DNA of 64,000 nucleotides, from positions 77,711,410-77,775,409 of the forward strand of contig NC_134839.1 of the NCBI RefSeq assembly GCF_965363235.1, in the 5' to 3' direction. Origin of the DNA: Mytilus galloprovincialis (Eukaryota > Mollusca > Bivalvia > Mytilida > Mytilidae). Made by a program: the position numbers and the translations under genes. Shown one piece after another: positions 11,601 through 23,792 of the stretch (positions are counted from its first letter, which is position 1; each line of letters begins with the position of its first letter). The notes under the pieces were generated by a model. That model saw nothing but the letters and a program-made list of their open reading frames with translations. It was not told where the DNA came from and ran no database searches.

Positions 11601-14600
11601 AAAGTCTGATAAACTTATTGCTGAGTGGTAAAGCTGTAACCAATGTATGGGATAATGATAAAGATATCTCAGGTTTAAGTAAGTAACATTTTATATGTGT
11701 CAAGAAGGGGGAGTAGTGTGAATTGATTGATTGACTGATTAATTGATTGATTGATTCTTGTTTAGCATTTAGCGGCATCATTGCAAGCATATTTAACATG
11801 AGCAATTTAGAGAATATCAAGCTCTAAATCAATGAAAATGTTTCAATAAATTAATCAGAAAGTTTAAAAGATCTCCTATCAATCAATAGGTTCCTTACAT
11901 GGGAAATAAACATGAACTTGTTGCGCGGTTTAAATTTATCCTCTTTAATCTCTTACAGTAAAATAAATGCAATTAGATTGTAAACATGGATAAATGTACA
12001 ATAAAGCCAGATGAGAAAAAGCACTTTATTTTGTGATACAAATTAAATAAAAGACCCAAAAATTAAGGAATAGGATACCCATAATTACATGTAGCAGCGT
12101 AATAGACTGCTTAGTTAAGTAGATATATAAAAATAGATTTTGGGTATACATCATTGAGACTATCACCTAACAACACTGTGAAGCCATAATACATCTAGAG
12201 GCCAATATACTGTGTTCAACAATAGAAAGATTCTCATTGTTGAAGGCCGTACGGTGACCTATAGCTGTTAATTTCTGTGTCATTTTGGTCTCTTGTGGAC
12301 GGTTGTCTCATTGGCAATCATACCACATCTTTTTTTTTGGACATCTACACACTATGTCTTAGTTTAGATCTTTTATTTCAGAATTACGTGGCATTCCAAG
12401 GCAGTCTACTATAGGATTTTTAACATTAATGGAATATATGCGTTATTGTGAGGTTTGTATATATTGTTAAAATAACAATAATATTATACTATCATATTTA
12501 TTAAGGCAACAGTCATGAACATACTATCACCAATCAATGGAATCTTATAGTAGAATGTAAATCATATATTATGAAATCTATATGCATGAAAATAAAGTTA
12601 ACTTCTTTGAAAAGAGAACATACCTATAATGGTTTACTTTTTTATTATTGTTATTTGGATGGAGAGTTGTCTCATTGGCACTCATACTACATCTTCCTAT
12701 ATCTATATAATTTTATTTTAACAACACATCATATTATTTATATGATTAAAGGCAAATGATTGAGTCAAATATAATAGACCAGTATTCACAGAAAACTTAG
12801 AATTGGTCTGTGGCACAGTGTTTGTTCTTACAGTTACTTGTTCATGGAACAGTTCAGTAATACAACAGAGTGATTACTGTCAGTTCTTTAAAATGTTGGA
12901 TTCAATTGCTGAAAATGTGAACCTATTAGCATCATATTCTAAATAATATACAACTTTTGTAGGTTGGTTGGTACTTAAAGAATCCAAGATTTCCTATTTG
13001 GACATTAGGGAGTGAAACACATCTTACAGTATTGTTTTCTAAAGTAAGTATAAAGATTAAACATTGTTTCTGAAGGATTGTATGAAGATCATTTGGCTGG
13101 TAAGGAGTGAAACTAACTGTATTGTTTACAAAAAAAATATGCGTACTATACATTGCTATTGAAGAAATCTGTGTTGAGCATTAGTATGTCACTTGCAAAT
13201 ATAATGAGACTATAAATTTAAAAAAAAGTACACTTGAACTGTAAAAAAGGATACAGTAATATTTTATATTCTTGAACTATAAAACTAATCTCTAGAAATT
13301 TGCTGTATTACTTGTTCTTTAACCTGTTAGACAAATTTCACTGTATTTGTAAAGGGTTACCTGAAATTTGGTAAAACGCTAGAGTCTATCTTTTAATCCT
13401 CTACTCAATTGATGAAAGGAATGTGTGTTGGCTTAAGTGTAATGACTTATGACCTGATTACTAGTAACCATTAATTGCAAATCTACCAACTAGAAATTGA
13501 CAACTAATTACAATCAGAGAGGTCTGGAGTCAGTATAGTTTTTTTTGTCACATTCTTAATAAAAAATTAGATTATGTATTTTTTTTATGAACATGATTAT
13601 CTTCACATGACATAAACCAAATAAATTTTACTGCTACATGTGTGCATTTACACTTTAATGGACAAAGACATATAACAAATATTGTCATTATTAGCCCAAC
13701 AAACTCATTCTAAGATGGAGGGGGAACAAAGTGTTTTTGTTAGATAATTAAGCATAAAACAATGCATTAATACTTTATTGGTTTAGTTGTATTGTTGTGT
13801 TACTGTCTGATGTTAAAGTTTTTTTGTAGGATGAAAATTTAATAATAAATGAATCTTCTAAGTCAAGTGCCAGACATATATTTCAAAGATTTGACCCTGA
13901 AGGTGAGTTAGTAAACTGATGTGTTATTCTTCAGTCCCAACACCATTTAAGAATTAATATATTCATGCAGTAAGGGACAAACTGTCTTCCCAAAACATGC
14001 ATATTGTCTGAACCAATTTGAACTTTTTAAGTTTTTCATTTGATATAAAATAGTTTTAGAGGTTTGAATAATCTTTTTTACGGATTATTTCCACGTTTTG
14101 GCATGTTTTTTTGGTCATAAAATCTACACAAGATGCAATTTCTGAAAAAATTGTCCATTAAGTATGGTTAATAATAGTAAATGGGAATGTAGACAGTTAC
14201 TGACTACATGTTTATAGGTACAGTGTTAATCCCAGAACCAGACATAGTACTAGTCTGTTTAAAATTGAAACTTGTGTTTTAAGTTGTGTGCAACATATGA
14301 TGTAAGCAAAACGTAATGTATATTTATATATAGATAAAATATATGTGGGTATTAAAAGACCAAAAATTATCAAAGTGTAACTTTTTGTTGCAAATGCCTA
14401 CAGTTACAACTGTAACAGTTCTAATGATTTGATAAATGTTAAACTGGTGTATTATTCTAAGTAATTACATTTTGGTGTGCGTGCTAGGGCTTGGGGAGTA
14501 GGAAGATATTAAATGTATTCATATGTTTGTTCAAATTTGGATTAACATTTTGTAACGTTTTTTTAATGAAAACTTATCTATTGATTTTTTTAATAACTTT

Positions 14601-17600
14601 TTTTTTTAAATTTAATTTTGTTCTGATTCCATTTTTCTTGAACATTATTGTGTTTATTTCAGGTAATGGTTTTATTTCTACATCCTTATTAGGAGATTTG
14701 ATGAGTGCATTAGACCTTGTATCTGAAAAAGAATAGTAAGTGCTCAAATCTTATAGGTCCTATATGACAGAACATTTACATCTTTAGTATGGCTTTCTGA
14801 GTTTTTAAAATGAAGGTTAAGTTTAAGAACAAACTGTTCATTTTCAGTATGATTTCTCAGTTCATCCCTACTGCAACTACAATGTTATTTCAAAAACCCA
14901 GATGCCACTGCATGTTTATCAAACAACAGTCAATCAATCTTCAAAACAAAGGTCCTCGAAGGAAGTGTGCGCACACAGTTTTACTCTGAACCTGCTGATG
15001 TTTAAAAGTTTATTTTTAGCTCACCTGGCCGAAAGGCCAAGTGAGCTTTTCTCATCACTTGGCGTCCGGCGTCAGTCGTCGTCCTGCATTAACTTTTACA
15101 AAAATCTTCTCCTCTGAAACTACTGGGCCAAATTTAACCAAACTTGGCCACAATCATCATTGGGGTATCTAGTTTAAAAAATGTGTCCGGTGCCCCGCCA
15201 AACCAACCAAGATGGCCGCCATGGCTAAAAATAGAACATAGGGGTAAAATGCAGTTTTTGGCTTATAACTCAAAATCCAAAGCATTTAGAGCAAATCTGA
15301 CCTGGGGTGATATTGTTCATCAGGTCAAGATCTATCTGCCCTGAAATTTTCAGATGAATCGGATAATCGGTTGTTGGGTTGCTGCCCCTGAAATGGTAAT
15401 TTTAAGGAAATTTTGCTGTTTTTGGTTATTATCTTGAATATTATTATAGATAGAGGTAAACTGTAAACAGCAATAATGTTCAGCAAAGTAAGATCTACAA
15501 ATAAGTCAACATGACCAAAATGGTCAGTTGACCACTTTAGGAGTTATTGCCCTTTATAGTCAATTTTTAACCATTTTTCGTAAATCTTAGTAATCTTTTA
15601 GAAAAATCTTCTCCTCTGAAACTACTGGGCCAAATTTAACCAAACTTGGCCATAATCATCATTGGGGTATCTAGTTAAAAAAATGTGTCCGGTAACTCGG
15701 CCAACAAACCAAGATGGCCACCATGGCTAAAAATAGAACATGGGGGTAAAATGCAGTTTTTGGCTTATAACTCAAAAACCAAAGCATTAAGAGCAAATCT
15801 GACAGGAAGTAAAATTTGTTGATCAGGTCACGATCTATCTGCCCTGGAATTTTCAGATGAATCGGATAATCGGTTGTTAGGTTGTTGCCCCTGAATTGGT
15901 AATTTTGAGGAAATTTTGCTGTTTTTTTGTTTTTATCTTGAATATTATTATAGATAGAGATAAACTGTAAACAGCAATAATGTACAGCAAAGTAAGAACT
16001 AAAAATAAGTCAGTATGACCAAAATAGTCAATTGACCCCCTAAGGAGTTATTGCCCTTCATAGTCAATTTTTAACAATTTTCTTAAAATTTGAAGATTTT
16101 CAATAACATTTTCCACAGAAAGTACTATTATAGATAGAGATAATTGTAAGCAGCAAGAATGTTTAGTAAAGTAAGATCTATAGTCCGGCCGATTGGTGCA
16201 GATATAGAGCAGAATTGCTCACTTGATGAGGAAAGCATGAAACTTTGCATAGTAGTTCTTGGTTATATACCCTTTGATTTCAGCTATGGACCCACTCTGA
16301 AAAATCCAATATGGCTGCCATTTTCAAGATGGCGGAAAAACGGTATAAATATCAAGATTGTCCTAAAGGTATTCTATTTAATTTCGGAAATTAAAGTAAT
16401 GATTCTTTAAAAATGGACTTCATGTTCTTGAATTTGTTATCAATTAATTATAAAATATAAAACAAATAATTTGGTTATTTCTTACACATACATTTGCAAA
16501 TATGGCTGCATATACAAAGACAAATAGTGAAATTCAAAATGTTAATCAATATGTTACATGTTATTGTAATTGTTCTTTAAACATTGTTAAACGCTTTCAG
16601 TTTTATTGGTTGGAATGAAATAGGTTGAAACGACGTTAATATAGGTCGGTTAAATGTGGTGGAATAGTAGGTAACTCATTTGAACTTTGAGGCAGTACAG
16701 AGGGCACCTTGTCTCGTCTCTCTTCAATGCCAAGTCTTACGTCACTCATCGCGTTTTCATCTGGCGTATCCACTACATCGTCAAATTATTCTATGTAATA
16801 AATAGGTGTACCTTTTTGAGGCGGATTAGACGATTGCCATCATTTAAAATGGTTAAGGGGCAACTATTTCCTTTTCCAACTACGTGCGAAACCAATTCGC
16901 AACTATTCAGCGAGAATGGTCCTTAAATGCATTCCTGGTCAACACTTTTATTAGTTTTAATGGTAACAGTCATTTTTGAGTTTGGCGGAACTGTGATGGT
17001 TCGTTTTATGCAAACTTGAAATCTCGTTTCCACTGTTAACAACTGCCACATTTATCACTTGATGACATGTTGATGGTAATTGTGGGAGTACTCAGGTTTA
17101 TCACTGCGCTCAGTGTGTCCAAAATATCTAGCCTAAGTATAAAATCGTCTGTTAATGGCTCTTTGCACACATCCTATTGTATGTTTACTCTATTAATGTT
17201 GAGAGTCGTTCTTTATAATCTTCCCAATAACAATCTGTTAACCCAAACCACATAGCGTTACGTTCTCCAAATCTCCATTTTCTGCCGGAATTAATTTCTC
17301 ATTTACCAATGTTATCATTGCAGCAGTGTCCACAATCATGCTTACATTCTGGTCATGTATAGTATCTCGTACTGCTAAGCTCTTTCACATGGTTCGTCTG
17401 ATGACAATATCGGACGAGGCCGTTGGCCTCTGTTCGATTTTGTGATGAGGTGATGTTTAATGGTCAATAGACTTTGGAATCGTGCGTTTGGCTACTGGCC
17501 CGACCCATTGCTGTTTAAAGACTCCATTGTTGGGGTTGCATTTTTTTTTCTCCGTATCCTGGTGAAGGTGACCGCTGTCTGGAATAACCGGGATTTCTGG

Positions 17601-20600
17601 AGTTTGTCCGTGGAGATACTAACCGTTGTCTTTAGGGACTACATGATCTCTAGTTTATTGGGTGGGTTGCTCATCGATAGACATTAAGCTTGGGTGTATT
17701 TCTACCTGCCGATCTACCGCGATTGTATTGCTCATGAGATCTTCCACGTGTATATTGATCAGGTGATCTTCCATGGAACTGGTGATCTTCCATGATTATT
17801 TGACCAGAAGAACCGAAGTTATATTGATCGGCAAATCCACGGTTATGCTGATTAGTTGAAAGCATAACATCAGCTAGTTTTGTGACAATTTGTGTGAGGT
17901 TATGCACCTCATTATCCAAAGGACTGCTCATGTTTTCTTTATCGGTCGTAGATACTGCGCCATCAGCAAAGTAGACTTGTCGGTCATTATTGGCACATTT
18001 TGATCCATATTTATCGCCATCTGGTTTGCTATTAAGGTTTTCAATTGTTTTAACGCCTTGTTGAATGTTTCTGGGTTCCTCTCTATTACATGCCTTGAAG
18101 AATCTTTGTTTTTACATCTTTGACGGAATACTTCGGTTCCAATCTGGTTTGATCGTCTTTCTTGCTTAAGCGCTGCTCCAAATGAATGTTTTTTTAAGGC
18201 CTTGGAATCATCATCTGTGTTTAACTTGCGAGCGTACTCAAAGCCAACATCGGCCTTGCAATCTGGGGCCTACACACATTTTTTTTCTGTTTCCCATTGT
18301 CATCTACCGGCAGTTCGTTCAAAAAACGCTTCCCAAGTCATTGATCCTCTTCTATTGGGTTTTTGCATTTTTGGGATCTGTGGGCATCGGCTCCGGTGCC
18401 TTGCACCAAGATTTTCTTGCCATCGGGTATATTCTCTCTCCAATGAGGAGTCTGAAAAAAAAGTGTTGCCACACTCTTTCGGTTTCCTCTGCCCTTTCCT
18501 GTATCGGTCAGTGGAGTCAGCTTGCTGTTATGGGAAGCCTGTTAGAGCTCCAGGAGCTGACAAGGTTGTCTTAACTGGAGTGATAATGTGGTATTGCCAT
18601 TGTCTCGACGGGGATGATACCGAAAGTAGGAACTGCATTCAGCATTGGAGAAACTTGATAGAATCAACTTGCAGCCAATTGTTTCTGTAATGGTGTGTTG
18701 CTCTGAAAAAATATTATTGAATCATAGTAGATGGTAAGTGTGCGTAAGAATACACATAAGACTTTTGCTGGTATCCTTGATTAGTACTAGAGGTTTATAG
18801 TAAATGTTCTTAAATAGAGATTGTTATTGAATAATTTAAACTGTCTCATGCAGGGCAAATGGCCCTGACATAGGATTTTTGACTTAAGGTGAAGACACCT
18901 TCAACAGAGTTGGCACGGTTGATGGTTCATGCGAACTACAATTGGGGAAAGACCCAAGGCTTGGATTTTGTTGTGTACTTTTGGTAAACTTGCGTTGTAC
19001 TGGCTAAGGTCAAATTTTGGCTTAGATGATGTGCCTTTGCAGGAATTTTAACTTCTTTATTTCGATTGTCCACTAATTCATTTACAACAGATGCCAGTTG
19101 TTGGAAGGTACCCTGCTATTGAAATGCACTTTTAAACTGAACTGTGTCTCCTTCCTCAGTTGTTGTCAGCTTGTCCATTCGTCTCACCACAACATAGAAT
19201 ATCTTATTGGTCTGACCATCAATTCCGCCAAGCAATTATTACTAGCCTTGTGGTCTATCCTGTCTTAGGGGGGTTCGCGGGTCTAAATCATTTATATAGG
19301 ATTTCTCTATATTTTTCTATAAATGAACTTTATCTTATGGTTACTAGAAAAATAAAATAAAAAAGTGGGGTCACCGTTCATTTGCGCTCACAATCTGCCT
19401 TCGAAAGAAGCATACATTTTTGCAAAGGTGGTTTTTTTCTGTTGAAGTAATAGGAGAAATAAAGGTAATATCGAAAAAAAAAGAAAGAAATTTATTACAG
19501 AAATCGCTCAAATTTTACAATAATTTAGTTTAAGTACAGCTTATATGGAAATTATATTAAAAAACATATGTCACCGATGAGTTAAAAAAGATATTTCAAT
19601 TTTAAAGCCAAAAAATGACATTTTTCCACCAAAGGGAGATAATTTGGAACTTTTTCAATGCTGTTTACATTTTAAAAGTCATCTTGGGCCAACACGAATT
19701 GTTTGTTTTTAATGATTTTTGTACCATATGATAAGTAACAACTACAAAAGGTAACAAATAAAATTTGAAATGAAAAAACAAATGTTTATATTTTTTCTAA
19801 AATTTTTATACCCTCGAGCCTCCTTAAGACTGCTGAAGTTGCTGAGATATTGCTCTCACCTGTTCGTTATTAATATTCATTGCCTCTTTCTGTTGAGCTT
19901 GAAACGTAATGAGACCAACACATATTGTATCAATTCACGTTTCGCTCTGTTTTATATTGCGGTAAATCTCAGCTGTTCTTTGAGCATTAGATTTTCTATC
20001 TGCTAAAAATTCTTGTTACATTTGTTCAATAGTCATTTCTGAGCTGTCCTCTGTTAAAGCGTCTTCCACTGTGGGTTTCTCCATATCCTCAAGTGATTCA
20101 GTTTCTGCCATTTCAATTTTCTTGTCCTTGTTGTCCTCAATTCCATCCATTTCACTGATATGTGTTTAAATGATTCTCAATTCTCAGTTTAATTTCTCAA
20201 ATTGCAAAATATTGCGACCCAAGAAATAAGATAGGCATTAAATAATATCTTAAGGCAGATAAATCCCAAGTCACAGCTTTTATGTGTTACCAAAGACAAC
20301 CAATAGTGCAGCTTTTTATGAAAGCTACTACTTTGTGTATGAAATGACAAGCAAGGCAAAATCAAAAAGCACAGAACTGGGACAGATACTAAATGACACT
20401 ATGCATCAATAAAATGTTTATATTCAGGTCAATTCTAAATAATGAATATTTGCTTATTTTTCAAGGCGGCCATTTTGAAAATAGCCGCCATTTTGTATTT
20501 TAAAGATAGATCAAAACAAAATCTTGCTAAGTACACCAAGTCATTCAAATATGTTGATTTTTGTGCTTCCAGCATCAAATCCACTGTGGTTTGTGCAATA

Positions 20601-22136
20601 CTGGAAAATATTTTAGAACCTACTGCGGCCATCTTGAAATAAGCCGCCATATTGAATTTTGAGGGTGGGTCCATAGCTAATATTGCTCAGTACACAAAAA
20701 TGTACCATCATGCAAAAATTGGTGCTTTCCTCATTATTTGAGCAATTTTTTCACCGATCGGCCGGACTACTACAAACACATCACCATCACCAGAACACAA
20801 TTTTGTCATGAATCCATCTGTATTCATTGTTTAATATTCACATAGACCAAGGTGAGCGACACAGGCTCTTTAGAGCCTCTAGTTTTTCTCTTTTTAATTT
20901 TGCTAATACGGCATAATGTTTTACAAATGAGCAGTTCAGGCTCATTAGAGTAACTATTTATAGTTAAAAGTTTTATAATTATCTTAATTTTAATTGTATG
21001 CTCATCTATACAGTTTGAGATTGTAGTTATATACTTGGATCATCGGTGCAGAAACTTATGATTTATTTTGATTGTATTTATATTTACAGTGTAGATATAA
21101 TGACCAGCAAGCTAGATTCAGAAAGTCTTGGAATCATTACAATGCACTGTTTTATGGAGGAGTTTTATCCAGGGGATGTCATCAAGGACACTCCAAATAC
21201 ATTCGAATTATACCATTATAATGGTATTCCTAGGTCATGCTTAAACTCTAAGGTAACAGAAAATACATTTGAATTATACCATTATAATGGTATTCCTAGG
21301 TCATGCTTAAACTCTAAGGTAACAGAATAATTATACCATTATAATGGTATTCCTAGGTCATGCTTAAACTCTAAGGTAACAGAATAATTATACCATTATA
21401 ATGGTATTCCTAGGTCATGCTTAAACTCTAAGGTAACAGAATAATTCTATAAGTTATAGAACATATAAAACTTTTGAAATAAAAAGATTGGTTAAACATT
21501 AAATAAGAATCATTAATGTAAAAAAAACGAGAGAACATACAATATTTATGTTACACATTTGAACTAAGGACACACTATCTAGTTTAGACACTTGGACTAT
21601 AGACACAATATATAGTTAAGACACTTATTCTGAGAAAACAATATTTAGTTAAGACACTTGAACTAACAACACAATAAACAGTTTACACACTTTTACTAAC
21701 AAATTAATATACAGTTTAGCAGTTGAAATAAGGACACAATATTAAGTTGAAACACTCAGATTGAAGACTGTATTACATCCAATGACAATATTCAAATGCA
21801 TATTCAGGATGAGAACATAATTTGTGATTTTGAGAGCTGGCTTTCTGGATATTATCTTGAAATCCATAATAGACAACTACAACACATTTCATTGGTTCAA
21901 AATATTTTATGGCAGATTGGAGAAGGACAAATTCATTTATTTTCAGGCATAACACTAGATAATAATTATTTTACCATATTTTTCAGGTGAAATACTTTGT
22001 TGGAACAGCCACTTTACCAGAAGAATTAGAAGTCCAGATTATAACAGATACATCTCCTATAAAACTTTGTCTACAAACAAAATGGCCGAGTATAGAAATG
22101 TCATGGACAGATAATTACATCCCCTCACTGAATTAA
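5623..22136 (+). CDS. MINDY3: MINDY3 (FAM188A) Lys48-type deubiquitinase, complete 12-exon gene
   Basis: Exons: 5623-5728, 7319-7462, 8224-8494, 9417-9531, 10299-10372, 11599-11678, 12382-12452, 12963-13043, 13830-13902, 14663-14735, 21090-21252 and 21987-22136. All junctions are GT-AG and keep frame, giving 466 residues (human about 445). MINDY-family cysteine proteases trim Lys48-linked polyubiquitin. The catalytic Cys lies in FDGGPCAVIAPVQ (Cys55); the likely catalytic His is in GSETHLTVLF (His307). Other family signatures are WTQGFVFSE at the N-terminus, GHGQSLINLLLSG, GFLTLMEYMRYC, a degenerate EF-hand (FDPEGNGFIS, about residues 334-343) and LQTKWPSIEMSW near the end. A charged, low-complexity insert (about residues 125-160, Asp-, Lys- and Ser-rich) replaces a shorter vertebrate loop. 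The start is the first ATG in good context (ttaccATGG). The 3' ends of exons 5 and 11 are both tandemly multiplied (see separate entries); the model uses the first donor in each case, which matches the human protein without extra residues. Intron 10 carries a large nested repeat insertion. Confidence 0.94.
5905..6135 (-). repeat. Interspersed mussel repeat, reverse copy in MINDY3 intron 1
   Basis: It is similar to 3985-4300 in the opposite sense: GGTCGGGTTGTTGTCTCTTT followed by GGCACATTCCCCATTTCCA, preceded by the GGCCAGTTGAAGGACGCC block. Its presence on both sides of the MINDY3 promoter shows recent dispersal. Confidence 0.55.
6473..6990 (+). repeat. Long copy of the GTGGTATGATTGCCAATGAG repeat family
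   Basis: This is the most complete member of the commonest dispersed family in the window. It starts with AAGATGTGGTATGATTGCCA, includes AGGTCACCGTACGGCCTTCA and continues through a region with GGCTCCTGACTTGGGACAGG. Shorter or diverged members lie at about 7555-7720 (+), 9615-9765 (-), 12228-12335 (-), 12655-12700 (-), 24446-24500 (-), 29640-29912 (-), 35575-35885 (-), 36312-36600 (-) and 57568-57725 (+). The family is familiar from mussel transcripts and genomes; its class is uncertain. Confidence 0.65.
9254..9290. repeat. (TA)n microsatellite
   Basis: About 12 TA units followed by TATATC variants in MINDY3 intron 3. Similar tracts occur at about 36763-36781 and 41174-41199 in introns of the kinase gene. 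Confidence 0.8.
10339..11472 (+). repeat. 52-bp minisatellite, about 22 copies, carrying the MINDY3 exon 5 end and splice donor
   Basis: The first unit is itself the last 32-34 nt of exon 5 (codons for QFIDNIHGHG) plus the donor GCGG|GTAAGG and about 18 nt of intron. The same 52-bp unit then repeats head to tail about 21 more times. The donor context GGCGGGTAAGG is kept in most copies. Variants are few: CAACAG versus CAAAAG, TTTATAG versus TTCATAG, one 5-6 base expansion after GCGGGTAA near 11000, and more diverged copies at the right end (from about 11285). The final unit lacks the GTAAGG. The period is not a multiple of three and units contain in-frame stops, so any donor other than the first would disrupt the protein. 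Confidence 0.95.
16181..20770. mobile_element. Long-TIR element (about 4.6 kb) nested in the AGCTCACC repeat
   Basis: The two ends are imperfect inverted copies of about 150 bases. The left begins TAGTCCGGCCGATTGGTG (16181); the right ends with the inverse of TAGTCCGGCCGATCGGTG (20770). Further matching words inside include GATGAGGAAAGCA, AGCTATGGACCCAC and CAATATGGC. This TIR pair brackets a retroelement remnant in the middle. Whether the TIRs belong to a separate transposon or to an internal inverted part of the outer repeat cannot be settled here. Confidence 0.55.
16680..20160 (-). mobile_element. Fossil Gypsy-type LTR retrotransposon remnant (gag and protease parts)
   Basis: On the minus strand, scattered stretches resemble the gag region of Gypsy/Metaviridae-type elements: an acidic N-terminal part near 19800-20150, a middle part near 18000-18700 and a charged, Arg-rich tail near 17670-17930. 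A retropepsin-like part follows near 17050-17400. No reverse transcriptase, integrase or clear LTR pair was recognised. It is broken, with probably ten or more interruptions, and looks old. It lies inside the TIR pair described above, in a host intron. Confidence 0.55.
21187..21442 (+). repeat. Four-copy tandem repeat spanning the MINDY3 exon 11 end and donor
   Basis: The block encoding FELYHYNGIPRSCLNSK plus the donor CTAAG|GTAACAG occurs four times, with periods of 66, 57 and 57 bases. Candidate donors begin at 21253, 21319, 21376 and 21433 with identical context. The second donor would add 22 residues in frame; the third and fourth would place a stop codon in the exon. Each unit also contains an 18-base perfect palindrome, ATACCATTATAATGGTAT, within the coding codons. 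Confidence 0.93.
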
Positions 22137-23792
22137 TACTCATTGTTATATTTTATAATCTTGTTAATGTCATATAAATACACAAATATAACACAGTTTT
22201 GTTGTTTTTCAATAATTTTAGATGAGAATGATAAAAAAAAATTTGCAGAGTTATGGTCCTTAGACCTCTGAAAATTCAAGCCAATAATCAGTTTTCAACA
22301 GTTTTTTTCAACATGCTTGCAGATATTGATTTGATATTTGTGTTTTATAGTTTACACCATGACAAGTTATAGATCAAGTTAGTATTTTATTCCAGTATAA
22401 TTAATTTTTAACTGGTAGGGGACTATATGTATTGCCAAACAATACTTTCAGAATTACTGAACTTCAAATTAAAGAAAAATGACATTATGAATCCTAGTTT
22501 GTCTTGGCTTTAATTAGGGATTTGTGAATTATATTACAATTTATCCACCAGCATGGCAACAAAGACTAAAAATTGGGCTATCAAGATCATAAATATTGTC
22601 TTATATCTCCTAAACTGCAGTATGTACAGTGTTCTGACAGAGGAAAAGTTAAAATCCCCTTTTACTGTAAATTTAGAATTTATTACGAGCATTTATTATT
22701 GCTTTCTTCTAAAATGTGATTTTAATTTTTGCGGTACATGTATTGAGAAAAATAATGTTTAATTCATATACAAAATTTCAAATTGATGGGTTAAATTTTT
22801 GTGATTATGACCCTGTTGCATTTATTGCAATAATTAAAACATCGCAATAATTTCTGAATTAACAGTAATCCTATAACTTTGCATGGCAATTTCTTAATCG
22901 GAGTTAATAATTTTTTTTATGATTTTGTATACAATTGATTTTCAATTCATTCCATCACTTATCAGACAGATATTTAAACTTCATAATAGTTCTATGTTTG
23001 ACAACATGAAACATCTTTTATTTGATTCTTTATACAATTTTTATTGAAATAATTTAAGGACAACAGACATATGCCAGTCTAATATTTGAGACATTATGGC
23101 ATATGTATAAAAGATGAAAAAGTCACAGATTTATACAATTTTAATGATGAAGAAAGATGTATACTTGCTATATTTTGACTAAATGCAAATAAATTAAAAC
23201 AGAAGTTGAAAGATGCCAAAATTTAAGTTGTGGAAGGTGGAATTAAACAGTCCCTCTGGGTGCAGGATTTTCTTGGTGGCCTTCTGCTTTATTCTGCTCT
23301 TTGATCAGGTTGTTGTCACATTTCCACTTTCCATTCTCAATTTTATTGTAAAATAGATTTTGAAATATTAAAACATGATAAATATATAGAAGAGGTGACA
23401 GGTTGGTTTGATCCAACTTTGATTAAAACTAAAAGCTCTATTTAAAGTCTATTCATATACTACACAGTACAATATAATTTCAGCAGAAACTTGCATAGAT
23501 GCAACATAACCACAAATTATATAAGACATATCTAGCACCATAAAGATAAACATATACACATTTTAAAAACATGAATAAGTCCAATAAAACATGTCCTTGA
23601 CAGCTGTCACAAGTCCTTTGGTGCATTTCGAAGTGATATAATTAAGCTCATATATTAATATGTATTGAGTTTAAGCACTAAAACAGCATATTCATGCATG
23701 TACTAAGCAAATAAAACACCAAACAATAAATGCATGCAATACGCTAAAACAGTAAAATTAATAGTCATGCATTAAGCCAATGAAATATATAT

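Larger units (their letters stand above)
15018..20884 (+). mobile_element. Molluscan AGCTCACCTGGCC repeat with a nested insertion, in MINDY3 intron 10
   Basis: The left end is a hairpin (AGCTCACCTGGCC, GAAA, GGCCAAGTGAGCT at 15018-15047). The right end, about 20850-20884, reads AGGTGAGCGACACAGGC followed by TCTTTAGAGCCT, again self-complementary. I recognise both ends as a repeat widespread in bivalves. Inside the left part, a roughly 500-bp block occurs twice in tandem (about 15101-15600 and 15601-16085), with shared words such as CTCCTCTGAAACTACTGGG. No transposase is visible, so it is presumably non-autonomous. The body is interrupted at 16181-20770 by another element. Confidence 0.6.

Noticed and set aside
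18182-18690. Plus-strand open frames of 130 and 162 codons
   Set aside because: They are opposite-strand shadows within the decayed retroelement remnant; the recognisable similarity is on the minus strand.
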